DNA from: Hydractinia symbiolongicarpus
Taxonomy: Eukaryota; Cnidaria; Hydrozoa; Anthoathecata; Hydractiniidae
DNA: 64,000 nt
NCBI RefSeq assembly: GCF_029227915.1
Contig: NC_079878.1
Coordinates: 4,280,001 to 4,344,000 of the forward strand
Reading direction: 5' to 3'
The number at the start of each line of letters is the position of its first letter. Within the stretch, counting starts at the first letter, position 1. Below the pieces are notes generated by a model that was not told the origin of the DNA, ran no database searches, and saw nothing but the letters and a program-made list of their open reading frames with translations. Shown piece after piece: positions 47,701-61,721 of this stretch. A program made the translations under genes and the position numbers.

Positions 47701-48735
47701 TATTTATCGCATTTACAAGGTCACAGTCCAGAATCAGTTCAATTAATTCCCACAGTCAAACGTTTCACTGTTAAAAGCGATGCAACATAGTAATTCCCGA
47801 ATACTATCTCTAAATATATGTGGGGACTAATATGTGATGCACAGTTGTAACTCAAATAGATTGATACCGTTAGAAAATCAATGAAATGTAGTTTTTGAAA
47901 CTGTCGCTATTTTTTCAGCGCGCAATAACGACTAGGATTGGACCCACAGTAAAAAATGACTTTTTGATTTAAATTTTTAATAAAGTGCTACCACAGCGCC
48001 CAGTGTAATCGCTCAGCTCCAGCAATCATGTCAAATTAAGAAGAATGTTATTTCTTGTAGTCAAACTGGCTCATTTTTAACATTTGTCAGGTCACAGTCG
48101 AAAGTTAGTTCAATTAAGTCCCACAGTCAATCGTTTCACTGTTAAAGGCGATGCAACCTAGTAATATCAGAATACTATCGCTAAATACATGTTGATACGA
48201 ATGTGTGACGCAGCCGTTGTAACTCAAACGGATTGATACCGCCAAGAAGTCGACGAAATGTAGTTTTTGAGAATGTCTCTATTACTTCAGCGCGTGCTAA
48301 CGGCCAGGATTTGTCCCACAGTAAAAAGACTTATTTATCTAAATTTTTAAATCAAGCTATACCACAGCGCCCAGTGTAATCGCTGAATTCCAGCAATCAT
48401 GTCGAATTAAGAAAAATGATATTCCTTGGTGCCCAATAGGCTCATTTATCGCATTTACAAGGTCACAGTCCAGAATCAGTTCAATTAACTCCCACAGCCA
48501 ATCGCTTCACTGTTAAAAGCGATACAACTTAGTAATATCGGAAAAAAATCACTAAATACATGTTGGTACGAATATGTGACAGAACTGTTGTAACTCAAAC
48601 GGATTGACACCGTTAGAAAGTCAATGAAATGTAGTTTTCGAAACTGTCTCTATTTCTTAAGCGCGAACTAACGGCTAGGATTGTTCCCACAGTAAAAAAA
48701 CACTTATTTATCTTAATTTTTAAACAAAACCCTAC
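41791..48735 (+). repeat. Satellite domain 7: six-monomer order with 1490-bp and 1118-bp duplications
   Basis: The marker CCCACAGTAAATCC occurs at 41791, 44025 and 45515, offsets of 2234 and 1490 bp (six and four monomers). Copies near 43801-45290 and 45291-46780 are a tandem four-monomer duplication. Copies near 46575-47690 and 47693-48810 are a tandem three-monomer (1118 bp) duplication. Both junctions lie inside monomers and keep the register. The monomer order (GGATTAGTCC, GGCTGGGATTGCTCC, AATGGCTGGG, AACGACTAGG types) resembles the 2203-bp unit at the right end. Confidence 0.85.
43662..43684. other. Second monomer inverted repeat (ATCGCTT-N9-AAGCGAT), example
   Basis: This perfect 7-bp stem with a 9-base loop is seen in the CCAATCGCTTCAC subfamily (also near 31812, 47386 and 48500). 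The commoner ATCGTTT version keeps the stem apart from one position, which would be a G-U pair in RNA. Confidence 0.55.
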
Positions 48736-51170
48736 CACAGCGCCCAGTGTAATCGCTGAGTTCCAGCAATCATGTCAAATTAAGAAGAATGTTATTTCTT
48801 GTAGTCAAACTGGCTCATTTATCACATTTATAAGGTCAAAGTCCAAAATCAGTTCAAATAAGTCCCGCCGTCAATCGTTTCACTGTTAAAAGCAATACAA
48901 GTTAGTAAAATTGGAAGAAAATCACTAAGTACATGTTGGTACGAATATGTGAAGCAATCGATCTAACTCAAACGGATCGATACCGCCAAGAAGTCAATGA
49001 ATTGTAGTTTTTGAGAATGTCTCTATTTCTTCAGCTCGTGCTAACGGCCAGTATTAGTCCCACAGTAAAAAAGACTTATTTATCTAAATTTATAAATAAA
49101 GCATTACCACAGAGACTAGTGTACTCGCTGAATTCCAGCAATCATGTCAAATTAAGAAGAATGGTATTCCTTGGAGCCCAATTGGCTCATTTATCGCATT
49201 TACAAGGTCAAAGTCCAGAATCAGTTCAATTAATTCCCAGAGTCAATCGTTTCACTGTTAAAAGCGATACAATTTAGTAATATCGGAAAAGAATCACTAA
49301 GTACATGTTAATACGAATATGTGACGCAATCGTTCTAACCCAAACGGGATGACACCGTTAGAAAGTCAATGAAATGTAGTCTTTGAAACTGTCTCTATTT
49401 CTTCAGCGCGAACTAACGGCTGGGATTGTCCCACAGTAAAAAATGACTTATTTAACTTAATTTTTAAATAAAACTCTACCACAGCGCCCAGTGCATTCGC
49501 TGAGTTCCAGCAATCAAGTCAAATTAAGAAAAATGTTACTTCTGGTACTCAGACTGGCTCATTTATCACATTTATAAGGTCAAAGTCCAAAATCAGTTCA
49601 ATTAAGTCCCACAGTCGAACGTTTCACTGTTAAAAGCGATGCAACCTAGTAATATCCGAATACTATCGCTAAATACATGTTGGTACGAATATGTGACGCA
49701 ACCGTTGTAACTCAACCAGATTCACACCGTTATAAGGTCAATGAAATGTAGTTTTTGAAACTGTCTCTATTTCTTCAGCGCGAACGAACGGCTAGGATTG
49801 GTCCCACAGTAAAAGCTGACTTATTTATCTTCATTTTTTAACAATGAGTTACCACAGTGCCCAGTGTAATCGCGGAGCCCCAGCAATCATGTCAAATTAA
49901 GAAGAATGCTATTTCTTGTAGTCAAACTGGCTCATTTATCTCATTTATAAGGTCAAAGGCCACAATCAGTTCAATTAAGTCCCACAGTAAAACGTTTCAC
50001 TGTTAAAAGCGATGCAACCTAGTAATATCCGAATACTATCGCAAAATACATGTGGTGACGAATATGTGGCGCAACCGTTGTAACTCAAACGGATTGATAC
50101 GGTTAGAAGGTCAATGAGATGTAGTTTTTGAAACTGTCGCTATTTCTTCATCGCGCGATAACTGCTAGAATTGGCCCCACAGTAAAAAATGACTTTTTTA
50201 TTTAAATTTTTAATAAAGTGCTATCACAGCGCCCAGTATAATCGCTGAGTTCCAGCAATCATGTCAAATTAAGAAGAATGTTATTTCTTGTAGTCAAACT
50301 GGCTTATTTATAACATTTATAAGGTCACAGTCCAAAGTTAGTTCAATTAAGTCCCACAGTCAATCGTTTCATTGTTAAAGGCCATGCAACTTAGTAATAT
50401 CAGAAAAATATCGCTAAATACATGTTGGTACGAATATGTGACGCAACCGTTGTAACTCAAACGGATTGATACGGCCAAGAATTCCATGAAATGTAGTTTT
50501 TGAGAGTGTCTCTATTTCTTCAGCGCGAACTAACGGCTAGGATTGGTGCCACAGTGAAAAATGACTTTTCTTTTTAAATTTATAAATAAAGCATTACCAC
50601 AGAGACTAGTGTACTCGCTGAATTCCAGGAATCATGTCAAATTAAGAAGAATGGTATTCCTTGGAGCCCAATTGGCTCATTTATCGCATTTACAAGGTCA
50701 AAGTCCAGAATCAGTTCAATTAATTCCCAGAGTCAATCGTTTCACTGTTAAAAGCGATACAATTTAGTAATATCGGAAAAAAATCACTAAGTACATGTTA
50801 ATACGAATATGTGACGCAATCGTTCTAACCCAAACGGATTGACACCGTTAGAAAGTCAATGAAATGTAGTCTTTGAAACTGTCTCTATTTCTTCAGCGCG
50901 AACTAACGGCTGGGATTGTCCCACAGTAAAAAATGACTTATTTAACTTAATTTTTAAATAAAACTCTACCACAGCGCCCAGTGCAATCGCTGAGTTCCAG
51001 CAATCAAGTCAAATTAAGAAAAATGTTACTTTTGGTACTCAGACTGGCTCATTTATCACATTTATAAGGTCAAAGTCCAAAATCAGTTCAATTAAGTCCC
51101 ACAGTCGAACGTTTCACTGTTAAAAGCGATGCAACCTAGTAATATCCGAATACTATCGCTAAATACATGT
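48735..51170 (+). repeat. Satellite domain 8: block related to 32.0-33.5 kb
   Basis: Sequence from about 48735 matches that from about 32041, at an offset near 16689. The rare markers AAGTCCCGCCGTCAATCG and CAGAGACTAGTGTACTCGC occur in both. The GTGGTGACGAATATGTGGCG marker at 50052 matches 32991 at an offset of 17061, one monomer more, so a monomer was gained or lost between the two blocks. Open frames at 49011-49277 and 50561-50767 are satellite-derived. Confidence 0.8.
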
Positions 51171-52660
51171 TGGTACGAATATGTGACGCAACCGTTGTAA
51201 CTCAAACGGATTTATACCGCTAGAAAGTCAATGAAATGTAGTCTTTGGAGCTGTTCCTTTTTATTCAGCGCGTGCTAACGGCCAGGATTGGTCCCACAGT
51301 AAGAAAAGACTTATTTATCTAAATTTTTAAATAAAGCGCTATCACAGAGCCTAATGTAATCGCTGAATTCCAGCCATCACGTCAAATAAAGAAGAAAGTT
51401 ATTCCTAGGAGACCAATTGGCTCATCTATCACATTTATAAGGACATAGTCCAGAGTCAGTTCAATAAATTCCCACAGTCAATCGTTTAACTGTTAAAAGC
51501 AATACAACTTAGTAAAATTGAAAGAAAATCACTAAATACATGTTGGTACGAATATGTGACGCAACCGTTGTAACTCAACCGGATTGACACCGTTATAAGG
51601 TCAATGAAATGTAGTTTTTGAAACTGATTCTATTTCTTCAGCGCGAACGAACGGCTAGGATTGGTCCCACAGTAAAAGCTGACTTATTTATCTTCATTTT
51701 TTAACAATGAGTTACCACAGTGCCCAGTGTAATCGCGGAGCCCCAGCAATCATGTCAAATTAAGAAGAATGCTATTTCTTGTAGTCAAACTGGCTCATTT
51801 ATCTCATTTATAAGGTCAAAGGCCACAATCAGTTCAATTAAGTCCCACAGTAAAACGTTTCACTGTTAAAAGCGATGCAACCTAGTAATATCCGAATACT
51901 ATCGCTAAATACATGTGGTGACGAATATGTGGCGCAACCGTTGTAACTCAAACGGATTGATACCGTTAGAAGGTCAATGAGATGTAGTTTTTGAAACTGT
52001 CGCTATTTCTTCATCGCGCGATAACTGCTAGAATTGGCCCCACAGTAAGAAAAGACTTTTTTATCTAAATTATTAAATAAAGCACTACCACAGAGCCTAG
52101 TGTACTCGCTGAATTCCAGCAACCATGTAGAATTAAGAAGAATGTTATTTCTTGGGTCCAGTTGGCTCACTTATCACATTTATAAGGTCACAGTCCAAAG
52201 TTAGTTCAATTAAGTTCGACAGTCAATCGTTTCACTGTTAAAAGCGATATAACTTAGAAATATCGGAAGAAAATCACTAAATACATGTTGGTACGAATAT
52301 GTGACGCAACCGTTGTAATTCAAACGGATTGACACCTTTAGTAAGTCAATGAAATGTAGTTCTTGAAACTTTCTCTAATTCTTCAACGCGAACTAGCGGC
52401 TAGGATTGGTCCCACAGTAAAAAATGACTTATTTATCCTAATTTTTTAATAAAGTGCTAACACAGCGCCCAGTGTAATCGCTCAGCTCCAGCAATCATGT
52501 CAAATTAAGAAGAATGTTATTTCTTGTAGTCAAACTGGCTCATTTTTAACATTTATCAGGTCACAGCCGAAAGTTAGTTCAATTAAGTCCCACAGTCAAT
52601 CGTTTCACTGTTAAAGGCGATGCAACCTAGTAATATCAGAATACTATCGCTAATTACATG
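51171..52660 (+). repeat. 1491-bp four-monomer unit, copy 1
   Basis: The marker GTCTTTGGAGCTGTTCC at 51241 recurs at 52732. The unit includes CAGAGCCTAATG, GCGGAGCCCCAGC and GCGAACTAGCGGC monomers. The copy switch is near 52660, where CGCTAATTACATGTTGG joins two families. Confidence 0.85.
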
Positions 52661-54155
52661 TTGGTACGAATATGTGACGCAACCGTTGTAACTCAAACGG
52701 ATTTATACCGCTAGAAAGTCAATGAAATGTAGTCTTTGGAGCTGTTCCTTTTTATTCAGCGCGTGCTAACGGCCAGGATTGGTCCCACAGTAAGAAAAGA
52801 CTTATTTATCTAAATTTTTAAATAAAGCGCTATCACAGAGCCTAATGTAATCGCTGAATTCCAGCCATCACGTCAAATAAAGAAGAAAGTTATTCCTAGG
52901 AGACCAATTGGCTCATCTATCACATTTATAAGGACATAGTCCAGAGTCAGTTCAATAAATTCCCACAGTCAATCGTTTAACTGTTAAAAGCAATACAACT
53001 TAGTAAAATTGAAAGAAAATCACTAAATACATGTTGGTACGAATATGTGACGCAACCGTTGTAACTCAACCGGATTGACACCGTTATAAGGTCAATGAAA
53101 TGTAGTTTTTGAAACTGATTCTATTTCTTCAGCGCGAACGAACGGCTAGGATTGGTCCCACAGTAAAAGCTGACTTATTTATCTTCATTTTTTAACAATG
53201 AGTTACCACAGTGCCCAGTGTAATCGCGGAGCCCCAGCAATCATGTCAAATTAAGAAGAATGCTATTTCTTGTAGTCAAACTGGCTCATTTATCTCATTT
53301 ATAAGGTCAAAGGCCACAATCAGTTCAATTAAGTCCCACAGTAAAACGTTTCACTGTTAAAAGCGATGCAACCTAGTAATATCCGAATACTATCGCTAAA
53401 TACATGTGGTGACGAATATGTGGCGCAACCGTTGTAACTCAAACGGATTGATACCGTTAGAAGGTCAATGAGATGTAGTTTTTGAAACTGTCGCTATTTC
53501 TTCATCGCGCGATAACTGCTAGAATTGGCCCCACAGTAAGAAAAGACTTTTTTATCTAAATTATTAAATAAAGCACTACCACAGAGCCTAGTGTACTCGC
53601 TGAATTCCAGCAACCATGTCGAATTAAGAAGAATGTTATTTCTTGGGTCCAGTTGGCTCACTTATCACATTTATAAGGTCACAGTCCAAAGTTAGTTCAA
53701 TTAAGTTCGACAGTCAATCGTTTCACTGTTAAAAGCGATATAACTTAGAAATATCGGAAGAAAATCACTAAATACATGTTGGTACGAATATGTGACGCAA
53801 CCGTTGTAATTCAAACGGATTGACACCTTTAGTAAGTCAATGAAATGTAGTTCTTGAAACTTTCTCTAATTCTTCAACGCGAACTAGCGGCTAGGATTGG
53901 TCCCACAGTAAAAAATGACTTATTTATCCTAATTTTTTAATAAAGTGCTAACACAGCGCCCAGTGTAATCGCTCAGCTCCAGCAATCATGTCAAATTAAG
54001 AAGAATGTTATTTCTTGTAGTCAAACTGGCTCATTTTTAACATTTATCAGGTCACAGCCGAAAGTTAGTTCAATTAAGTCCCACAGTCAATCGTTTCACT
54101 GTTAAAGGCGATGCAACCTAGTAATATCAGAATACTATCGCTAATTACATGTTGA
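52661..54155 (+). repeat. 1491-bp four-monomer unit, copy 2
   Basis: This is the second tandem copy. It ends near 54155, where CATGTTGATACG and GTGATGCAACC replace CATGTTGGTACG and GTGACGCAACC. Confidence 0.85.
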
Positions 54156-57100
54156 TACGAATATGTGATGCAACCGTTGTAACTCAAACGGATTGATACT
54201 GCCAAGAAGTCAATGAAATGAAGTTTTTGAGAATGTCTCTATTTCTTCAGCGCGTGCTAACGGCCAGTATTAGTCCCACAGTAGAAAAAGAATTAATTAT
54301 CTAAATTTTTAAATAAAGCATTACCAGAGAGTCTAGTGTACTCGCAATGTTATTTCTTGGGTCCAGTTGGCTCACTTATCACATTTATAAGGTCACAGTC
54401 CAAAGTTAGTTCAATTAAGTTCGACAGTCAATCGTTTCACTGTTAAAAGCGATATAACTTAGAATTATCGGAAGAAAATCACTAAATACATGTTGGTACG
54501 AATATGTGACGCAACCGTTGTAATTCAAACGAATTGACACCTTTAGTAAGTCAATGAAATGTAGTTCTTGAAACTTTCTCTAATTCTTCAGCGCGAACTA
54601 GCGGCTAGGATTGGTCCCACAGTAAAAAATGACTTATTTATCCTAATTTTTTAATAAAGTGCTAACACAGCGCCCAGTGTAATCGCTCAGCTCCAGCAAT
54701 CATGTCAAATTAAGAAGAATGTTATTTCTTGTAGTCAAACTGGCTCATTTTTAACATTTATCAGGTCACAGCCGAAAGTTAGTTCAATTAAGTCCCACAG
54801 TCAATCGTTTTACTGTTAAAGGCGATGCAACCTAGTAATATCAGAATACTATCGCTAATTACATGTTGATACGAATATGTGATGCAACCGTTGTAACTCA
54901 AACGGATTGATACTGCCAAGAAGTCAATGAAATGAAGTTTTTGAGAATGTCTCTATTTCTTCAGCGCGTGCTAACGGCCAGTATTAGTCCCACAGTAGAA
55001 AAAGAATTAATTATCTAAATTTTTAAATAAAGCATTACCAGAGAGTCTAGTGTACTCGCAATGTTATTTCTTGGGTCCAGTTGGCTCACTTATCACATTT
55101 ATAAGGTCACAGTCCAAAGTTAGTTCAATTAAGTTCGACAGTCAATCGTTTCACTGTTAAAAGCGATATAACTTAGAATTATCGGAAGAAAATCACTAAA
55201 TACATGTTGTTACGAATATGTGACGCAACCGTTGTAACTCAAACGGATTGGCACCGTTAGTAAGTCAATGAAATGAAGTTTTTGAGAATGTCTCTATTTC
55301 TTCAGCGCGTGCTAACGGCCAGTATTAGTCCCACAGTAGAAAAAGACTTAATTATCTAAATTTTTAAATAAAGCATTACCAGAGAGACTAGTGTACTCGC
55401 TGAATTCCAGCAACCATGTCGAATTAAGACGAATGTTATTTCTTGGGTCCAGTTGGCTCACTTATCACATTTATAAGGTCACAGTCCAAAGTTAGTTCAA
55501 TTAAGTTCGACAGTCAATCGTTTCACTGTTAAAAGCGATATAACTTAGAAATATCGGAAGAAAATCACTAAATACATGTTGGTACGAATATGTGACGCAA
55601 CCGTTGTAATTCAAACGGATTGACACCTTTAGTAAGTCAATGAAATGTAGTTCTTGAAACTTTCTCTAATTCTTCAACGCGAACTAGCGGCTAGGATTGG
55701 TCCCACAGTAAAAAATGACTTATTTATCCTAATTTTTTAATAAAGTGCTAACACAGCGCCCTGTGTAATCGCTCAGCTCCAGCAATCATGTCAAATTAAG
55801 AAGAATGTTATTTCTTGTAGTCAAACTGGCTCATTTTTAACATTTATCAGGTCACAGCCGAAAGTTAGTTCAATTAAGTCCCACAGTCAATCGTTTCACT
55901 GTTAAAGGCGATGCAACCTAGTAATATCAGAATACTATCGCTAATTACATGTTGATACGAATATGTGATGCAACCGTTGTAACTCAAACGGATTGATACT
56001 GCCAAGAAGTCAATGAAATGAAGTTTTTGAGAATGTCTCTATTTCTTCAGCGCGTGCTAACGGCCAGTATTAGTCCCACAGTAGAAAAAGAATTAATTAT
56101 CTAAATTTTTAAATAAAGCATTACCAGAGAGTCTAGTGTACTCGCAATGTTATTTCTTGGGTCCAGTTGGCTCACTTATCACATTTATAAGGTCACAGTC
56201 CAAAGTTAGTTCAATTAAGTTCGACAGTCAATCGTTTCACTGTTAAAAGCGATATAACTTAGAATTATCGGAAGAAAATCACTAAATACATGTTGGTACG
56301 AATATGTGACGCAACCGTTGTAATTCAAACGAATTGACACCTTTAGTAAGTCAATGAAATGTAGTTCTTGAAACTTTCTCTAATTCTTCAGCGCGAACTA
56401 GCGGCTAGGATTGGTCCCACAGTAAAAAATGACTTATTTATCCTAATTTTTTAATAAAGTGCTAACACAGCGCCCAGTGTAATCGCTCAGCTCCAGCAAT
56501 CATGTGAAATTAAGAAGAATGTTATTTCTTGTAGTCAAACTGGCTCATTTTTAACATTTATCAGGTCACAGCCGAAAGTTAGTTCAATTAAGTCCCACAG
56601 TCAATCGTTTCACTGTTAAAGGCGATGCAACCTAGTAATATCAGAATACTATCGCTAATTACATGTTGATACGAATATGTGATGCAACCGTTGTAACTCA
56701 AACGGATTGATACTGCCAAGAAGTCAATGAAATGAAGTTTTTGAGAATGTCTCTATTTCTTCAGCGCGTGCTAACGGCCAGTATTAGTCCCACAGTAGAA
56801 AAAGAATTAATTATCTAAATTTTTAAATAAAGCATTACCAGAGAGGCTAGTGTACTCGCAATGTTATTTCTTGGGTCCAGTTGGCTCACTTATCACATTT
56901 ATAAGGTCACAGTCCAAAGTTAGTTCAATTAAGTTCGACAGTCAATCGTTTCACTGTTAAAAGCGATATAACTTAGAATTATCGGAAGAAAATCACTAAA
57001 TACATGTTGGTACGAATATGTGACGCAACCGTTGTAATTCAAACGAATTGACACCTTTAGTAAGTCAATGAAATGTAGTTCTTGAAACTTTCTCTAATTC

Positions 57101-57315
57101 TTCAGCGCGAACTAGCGGCTAGGATTGGTCCCACAGTAAAAAATGACTTATTTATCCTAATTTTTTAATAAAGTGCTAACACAGCGCCCAGTGTAATCGC
57201 TCAGCTCCAGCAATCATGTCAAATTAAGAAGAATGTTATTTCTTGTAGTCAAACTGGCTCATTTTTAACATTTATCAGGTCACAGCCGAAAGTTAGTTCA
57301 ATTAAGTCCCACAGT
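54156..57315 (+). repeat. Satellite domain 9: 714-bp dimers with a 31-bp-deleted monomer
   Basis: The short monomer junction (ACTCGC joined to AATGTTATTTC) follows 54345, 55059, 56145 and 56859. Steps are 714, 1086 and 714 bp, that is 372+342, 372+372+342, and 372+342. One undeleted version (CTCGCTGAATTCCAGCAACC) remains near 55395. A chimeric monomer near 55205-55290 (CATGTTGTTACG, GGATTGGCACCG) marks an exchange. Confidence 0.85.
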
Positions 57316-59518
57316 CAATCCCTTCACTGTTAAAGGCGATGCAACCTAGTAATATCAGAATACTATCGCTAAATACATGTTGATACGAATATGTGACGCA
57401 ACCGTTGTAACTCAAACAGAGGGATACCGCCAAGAAGTCGATGAAATGTAGTTATTGAGAATGTCTCTATTTCTTCAGCGCGTGCTAACGGCCAGGATTA
57501 GTCCCACAGAAAAAAAAGACTTATTTATCTAAATTTTTAAGTAAAGCACTACCACAGCGCCCAGTGTAATCGCTGAATTCCAGCAATCCTGTCAAATTAA
57601 GAAAAATGTTATTCCTTGGTGCCCAATTGGTTCATTTATCGCATTTACAAGGTCACAGTCCAGAATCAGTTCAATTAAGTCCCACAGTCAATCGTTTCAC
57701 TGTTAAAAGCGATGCAACTTAGTCACATCGGAAAAAAATCATTAAATACATGTTGGTACGAATATTTTACGCAACCGTTGTAACTCAAACGGATTAACAC
57801 CGTTAGAAGGTCAATGAAATGTAGTTTTTGAAACCGTCTTTGTTTATTCAGCGCGAAATAACGGCTGGGATTGCTCCCACAGTAAAAAGTGACTTATTTA
57901 ACTTAATTCTTAAATAAAAGCTACCACAGTGCCCAGTGCAATCGCTTAGTTCCAGCAATGAAGTCAAATTAAGAAGAATGTTACTTCTTGTACTCCAACT
58001 GGCTCATTTATCACATTTATAAGGTCAAACTCCAAATTCAGTTCAATTAAGTCCCAAAGTCAATCGTTTCACTGTTAAAGGCGATGCAACCTAGTAATAT
58101 CCGAATACTATCGCTAAATACATGTTTATACGAATGTGTGACGCAGCCGTTGTAACTCAAACGGATTGATACCGCCAAGAAGTCGATGAAATGTAGTTTT
58201 TTAGAATGTCTCTATTTCTTCAGCGCGAACTAATGGCTGGGATTGGTCCAACAGTAAAAAATGACTTATTTAACTTAATTTTTAAATAAAACTCTACCAC
58301 AGCGCCCACTGCAAACGCTGAGTTTCAGCAATCAAGTCAAATTAAGAAGAATATTACTTATTGTAGTCAAATTGGTTTATTTATCGCATTTACAAGGTCA
58401 CAGTCCAGAATCAGTTCAATTAATTCCCACAGTCAAACGTTTCACTGTTAAAAGCGATGCAACATAGTAATTCCCGAATACTATCGCTAAATATATGTGG
58501 GGACTAATATGTGATGAACAGTTGTAACTCAAATAGATTGATACCGTTAGAAAATCAATGACATGTAGTTTTTGAAACTGTCGCTATTTTTTCAGCGCGC
58601 AATAACGACTAGGATTGGACCCACAGTAAAAAATGACTTTTTGATTTAAATTTTTTAATAAAGTGCTACCACAGCGCCCAGTGTAATCGCTCAGCTCCAG
58701 CAATCATGTCAAATTAAGAAGAATGTTATTTCTTGTAGTCAAACTGGCTCATTTTTAACATTTATCAGGTCACAGCCGAAAGTTAGTTCAATTAAGTCCC
58801 ACAGTCAATCGTTTCACTGTTAAAGGCGATGCAACCTAGTAATATCAGAATACTATCGCTAATTACATGTTGATACGAATATGTGACGCAACCGTTGTAA
58901 CTCAAACGGATTGATACTGCCAAGAAGTCAATGAAATGAAGTTTTTGAGAATGTCTCTATTTCTTCAGCGCGTGCTAACGGCCAGTATTAGTCCCACAGT
59001 AGAAAAAGAATTAATTATCTAAATTTTTAAATAAAGCATTACCAGAGAGTCTAGTGTACTCGCAATGTTATTTCTTGGGTCCAGTTGGCTCACTTATCAC
59101 ATTTATAAGGTCACAGTCCAAAGTTAGTTCAATTAAGTTCGACAGTCAATCGTTTCACTGTTAAAAGCGATATAACTTAGAAATATCGGAAGAAAATCAC
59201 TAAATACATGTTGGTACGAATATGTGACGCAACCGTTGTAATTCAAACGAATTGACACCTTTAGTAAGTCAATGAAATGTAGTTCTTGAAACTTTCTCTA
59301 ATTCTTCAGCGCGAACTAGCGGCTAGGATTGTTCCCACAGTAAAAAATGACTTATTTATCCTAATTTTTTAATAAAGTGCTAACACAGCGCCCAGTGTAA
59401 TCGCTCAGCTCCAGCAATCATGTCAAATTAGAAGAATGTTATTTCTTGTAGTCAAACTGGCTCATTTTTAACATTTATCAGGTCACAGCCGAAAGTTAGT
59501 TCAATTAAGTCCCACAGT
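57316..59518 (+). repeat. 2203-bp six-monomer higher-order unit, copy 1
   Basis: The unit is bounded by the marker CAATCCCTTCAC at 57316, 59519, 61722 and 63925, each step exactly 2203 bp. Other markers keep the spacing: ACAGAGGG at 57416, 59619 and 61822. The unit holds five full monomers and one shortened by 31 bp (junction after 59063). Confidence 0.93.
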
Positions 59519-61721
59519 CAATCCCTTCACTGTTAAAGGCGATGCAACCTAGTAATATCAGAATACTATCGCTAAATACATGTTGATACGAATATGTGAC
59601 GCAACCGTTGTAACTCAAACAGAGGGATACCGCCAAGAAGTCGATGAAATGTAGTTATTGAGAATGTCTCTATTTCTTCAGCGCGTGCTAACGGCCAGGA
59701 TTAGTCCCACAGAAAAAAAAGACTTATTTATCTAAATTTTTAAGTAAAGCACTACCACAGCGCCCAGTGTAATCGCTGAATTCCAGCCATCCTGTCAAAT
59801 TAAGAAAAATGTTATTCCTTGGTGCCCAATTGGTTCATTTATCGCATTTACAAGGTCACAGTCCAGAATTAGTTCAATTAAGTCCCACAGTCAATCGTTT
59901 CACTGTTAAAAGCGATGCAACTTAGTCACTTCGGAAAAAAATCACTAAATACATGTTGGTACGAATATTTGACGCAACCGTTGTAACTCAAACGGATTAA
60001 CACCGTTAGAAGGTCAATGAAATGTAGTTTTTGAAACCGTCTTTGTTTATTCAGCGCGAAATAACGGCTGGGATTGCTCCCACAGTAAAAAGTGACTTAT
60101 TTAACTTAATTCTTAAATAAAAGCTACCACAGTGCCCAGTGCAATCGATGAGTTCCAGCAATGAAGTCAAATTAAGAAGAATGTTACTTCTTGTACTCCA
60201 ACTGGCTCATTTATCACATTTATAAGGTCAAACTCCAAATTCAGTTCAATTAAGTCCCAAAGTCAATCGTTTCACTGTTAAAGGCGATGCAACCTAGTAA
60301 TATCCGAATACTATCGCTAAATACATGTTGATACGAATGTGTGACGCAGCCGTTGTAACTCAAACGGATTGATACCGCCAAGAAGTCGATGAAATGTAGT
60401 TTTTGAGAATGTCTCTATTTCTTCAGCGCGAACTAATGGCTGGGATTGGTCCAACAGTAAAAAATGACTTATTTAACTTAATTTTTAAATAAAACTCTAC
60501 CACAGCGCCCACTGCAAACGCTGAGTTTCAGCAATCAAGTCAAATTAAGAAGAATATTACTTATTGTAGTCAAATTGGTTTATTTATCGCATTTACAAGG
60601 TCACAGTCCAGAATCAGTTCAATTAATTCCCACAGTCAAACGTTTCACTGTTAAAAGCGATGCAACATAGTAATTCCCGAATACTATCGCTAAATATATG
60701 TGGGGACTAATATGTGATGAACAGTTGTAACTCAAATAGATTGATACCGTTAGAAAATCAATGACATGTAGTTTTTGAAACTGTCGCTATTTTTTCAGCG
60801 CGCAATAACGACTAGGATTGGACCCACAGTAAAAAATGACTTTTTGATTTAAATTTTTTAATAAAGTGCTACCACAGCGCCCAGTGTAATCGCTCAGCTC
60901 CAGCAATCATGTCAAATTAAGAAGAATGTTATTTCTTGTAGTCAAACTGACTCATTTTTAACATTTATCAGGTCACAGTCGAAAGTTATTTCAATTAAGT
61001 CCCACAGTCAATCGTTTCACTGTTAAAGGCGATGCAACCTAGTAATATCAGAATACTATCGCTAATTACATGTTGATACGAATATGTGACGCAACCGTTG
61101 TAACTCAAACGGATTGATACTGCCAAGAAGTCAATGAAATGAAGTTTTTGAGAATGTCTCTATTTCTTCAGCGCGTGCTAACGGCCAGTATTAGTCCCAC
61201 AGTAGAAAAAGAATTAATTATCTAAATTTTTAAATAAAGCATTACCAGAGAGTCTAGTGTACTCGCAATGTTATTTCTTGGGTCCAGTTGGCTCACTTAT
61301 CACATTTATAAGGTCACAGTCCAAAGTTAGTTCAATTAAGTTCGACAGTCAATCGTTTCACTGTTAAAAGCGATATAACTTAGAAATATCGGAAGAAAAT
61401 CACTAAATACATGTTGGTACGAATATGTGACGCAACCGTTGTAATTCAAACGAATTGACACCTTTAGTAAGTCAATGAAATGTAGTTCTTGAAACTTTCT
61501 CTAATTCTTCAGCGCGAACTAGCGGCTAGGATTGGTCCCACAGTAAAAAATGACTTATTTATCCTAATTTTTTAATAAAGTGCTAACACAGCGCCCAGTG
61601 TAATCGCTCAGCTCCAGCAATCATGTCAAATTAGAAGAATGTTATTTCTTGTAGTCAAACTGGCTCATTTTTAACATTTATCAGGTCACAGCCGAAAGTT
61701 AGTTCAATTAAGTCCCACAGT
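59519..61721 (+). repeat. 2203-bp six-monomer higher-order unit, copy 2
   Basis: This is the second tandem copy, with a short-monomer junction after 61266. It shares with copy 3 a CAGCCATCCTGTC variant, where copy 1 has CAGCAATCCTGTC, so copies 2 and 3 are closer to each other. Confidence 0.93.
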
